Source: Robiginitalea aurantiaca (lineage in GTDB: Bacteria > Bacteroidota > Bacteroidia > Flavobacteriales > Flavobacteriaceae). Taken from it: a stretch of DNA of 64,000 bases. The notes under the pieces were generated by a model. It saw only the letters and a list, made by a program, of their open reading frames with translations, had not been told where the DNA came from and searched no databases. The translations under genes and the position numbers were made by a program. The stretch spans positions 620,001 through 684,000 of the forward strand of contig NZ_JAUDUY010000001.1 of the NCBI RefSeq assembly GCF_030380815.1, in the 5' to 3' direction. This document shows positions 62,999 through 64,000 of this stretch, one piece after another. How positions within the stretch are numbered: the first letter of the stretch is position 1; every line of letters starts with the position of its first letter.

Positions 62999-64000
62999 AT
63001 GACAGCAGTATTGACGATAGCGGTTTTAGTTTTAGTGGGCATTGCCGTCTGGCAGATGACCAAGATTTTTGAATTGTCCCAGGTAAGGGCTAAATCGGCA
63101 AATGCAGAGGTGGCCACAGATGAGGATAACCGTTACAACGGCTATCTGATGTTCGCATTCCTCATTTTTATTTACGGAATCACCATCTTTAGTTTCTGGA
63201 AGTATGGAAAGTACATCCTGCCGGAATCTTCGAGCGAGCACGGGGCGGAATACGACTCCTTGTTGTTATGGTCATTTGTTATTATTTTTATTGTTCAGTT
63301 TATCACTCAGGCGTTATTGCATTATTACGCTTATAAATACCGTGGTAAAAAGGGAACCAAGGCATTGTTCTTTGCCGATAATAATACGCTGGAGTTTATC
63401 TGGACTATTATTCCCGTAATTGTTTTGGCAGGTTTGATCCTATGGGGTTTATACACCTGGACCAATATTATGGATATCAACGAGGATGACGATCCCCTGA
63501 TTGTTGAATTGTATGCCCAGCAGTTTAACTGGACAGCTCGTTATGGCGGGGCGGACAATGTGCTGGGAGAGGCCAATGTAAGACTGATTGATATCGATCG
63601 CGCGAATATTCTCGGGCTGGATGAATCCGATCCGAATGCCTCCGATGATGTTATTGTCAAAGAACTTCATTTGCCCGTAGGAAGGAAGGTCAATTTTAAA
63701 TTCCGGTCTCAGGATGTGCTTCATTCCGCTTACATGCCACACTTTCGGGCACAGATGAATTGTGTGCCGGGAATGATTACCGAGTTCTCTTTTACGCCAA
63801 CGGTTACCACGGCTGAGATGAGACAACGTCCGGAGACTATTGAAAAAGTCAAAAGGACAAACATACTGAGGGCAGAAAAAGCAGCAATGGGGGAACCGAA
63901 TTCCGACCCATGGGAGTTTGATTATGTATTGCTATGTAATAAAATTTGCGGTAAGTCTCACTACAATATGCAGATGAAGATTATTGTTGAGACTGAAGAA
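62999..64000 (+). CDS. coxB: Cytochrome c oxidase subunit II (cut off by window end)
   Basis: 334 codons from ATG to the last base, no stop seen. Three hydrophobic segments near the N-terminus (about 1-20, 48-70 and 85-107), then a fourth (about 135-155), the last probably corresponding to the second canonical helix. The CuA centre is visible: His in SQDVLHSAYMP, and the cluster LLCNKICGKSHYNMQMK with two Cys, His and Met ligands. Receives electrons from ActA/ActE or cytochrome c and passes them to subunit I of an aa3-type oxidase. It directly follows actF, linking quinol oxidation to the terminal oxidase. Confidence 0.95.
   Translation, partial: MTAVLTIAVLVLVGIAVWQMTKIFELSQVRAKSANAEVATDEDNRYNGYLMFAFLIFIYGITIFSFWKYGKYILPESSSEHGAEYDSLLLWSFVIIFIVQFITQALLHYYAYKYRGKKGTKALFFADNNTLEFIWTIIPVIVLAGLILWGLYTWTNIMDINEDDDPLIVELYAQQFNWTARYGGADNVLGEANVRLIDIDRANILGLDESDPNASDDVIVKELHLPVGRKVNFKFRSQDVLHSAYMPHFRAQMNCVPGMITEFSFTPTVTTAEMRQRPETIEKVKRTNILRAEKAAMGEPNSDPWEFDYVLLCNKICGKSHYNMQMKIIVETEE

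Overview
The window is a chromosomal segment of a Bacteroidota bacterium, almost certainly a marine Flavobacteriaceae. The evidence is: a complete alternative complex III operon (ActA-F) running into cytochrome c oxidase subunit II; promoters of the Bacteroidota type (TTTG, about 19 nt, TAnnTTTG), clearest at tRNA-Gln and rplM; weak ribosome-binding sites; DUF5916, DUF2723 and SPOR proteins; the order rplM-rpsI-rpsB-tsf-pyrH-frr; and a sigma-54 gene next to asnS. No rRNA, IS element, prophage, CRISPR array or integrase was seen, so this is mostly core genome.

Layout. 1-5.7 kb: a cupin protein, tRNA-Leu(CAG), a Sua5-type threonylcarbamoyl-AMP synthase, two paralogous 44-residue membrane peptides, a sugar porter, and Kdo transferase WaaA. 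5.7-9.7 kb: a run of DegT-type aminotransferase, UDP-glucose 4-epimerase, an exported amidohydrolase and a small unknown protein. 9.7-15.2 kb: a small beta-barrel protein facing the 2-oxoglutarate dehydrogenase genes sucA and sucB, which have an exported M23 peptidase gene between them. 15.2-19.2 kb: a di-heme peroxidase lipoprotein, a retropepsin-like protein, a TatD nuclease, a type I asparaginase and tRNA-Ser(GGA). 19.3-22.5 kb: an ExbB / four-helix membrane protein / ExbD / ExbD / beta-barrel operon. 22.5-28.6 kb (minus strand): a PAP2-like membrane protein, RpoN, AsnS and an RND-family exporter. 28.8-33.4 kb (minus strand): frr, pyrH, tsf, rpsB, rpsI, rplM. 33.5-43.2 kb: a gene remnant, a DUF5916 outer-membrane protein, a lipoprotein, PolA, a Tat-exported glycosylasparaginase-like enzyme, CutC, a metallophosphoesterase and a cysteine-less thioredoxin-fold protein. 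43.2-48.7 kb: a DUF2723 membrane glycosyltransferase, tRNA-Gln(TTG), a monooxygenase-like protein and a cation/proton antiporter. 48.8-53.4 kb: rimP-nusA-infB behind a leader containing a terminator-like hairpin. 53.5-64 kb: a SPOR protein and the act-cox respiratory operon, cut off by the window edge inside coxB.

How the genes work together. The act operon oxidises menaquinol and passes electrons through multihaem ActA and ActE towards the aa3-type oxidase whose first gene is coxB. SucA and SucB supply reducing power through the TCA cycle. ExbB/ExbD use proton flow to act on outer-membrane machinery. WaaA, and perhaps the DegT-GalE genes, build the cell surface.

The most interesting observations are: the twin 44-residue membrane peptides; one helix-hairpin-helix (H3TH-like) domain attached to both ribosomal protein S2 and the respiratory subunit ActC; a possible transcription attenuator with a 13-codon leader ORF before rimP-nusA-infB; a CxxC-bearing ExbD next to an unknown four-helix partner; an M23 peptidase gene inside the suc operon; and a remnant of a beta-barrel gene upstream of rplM.
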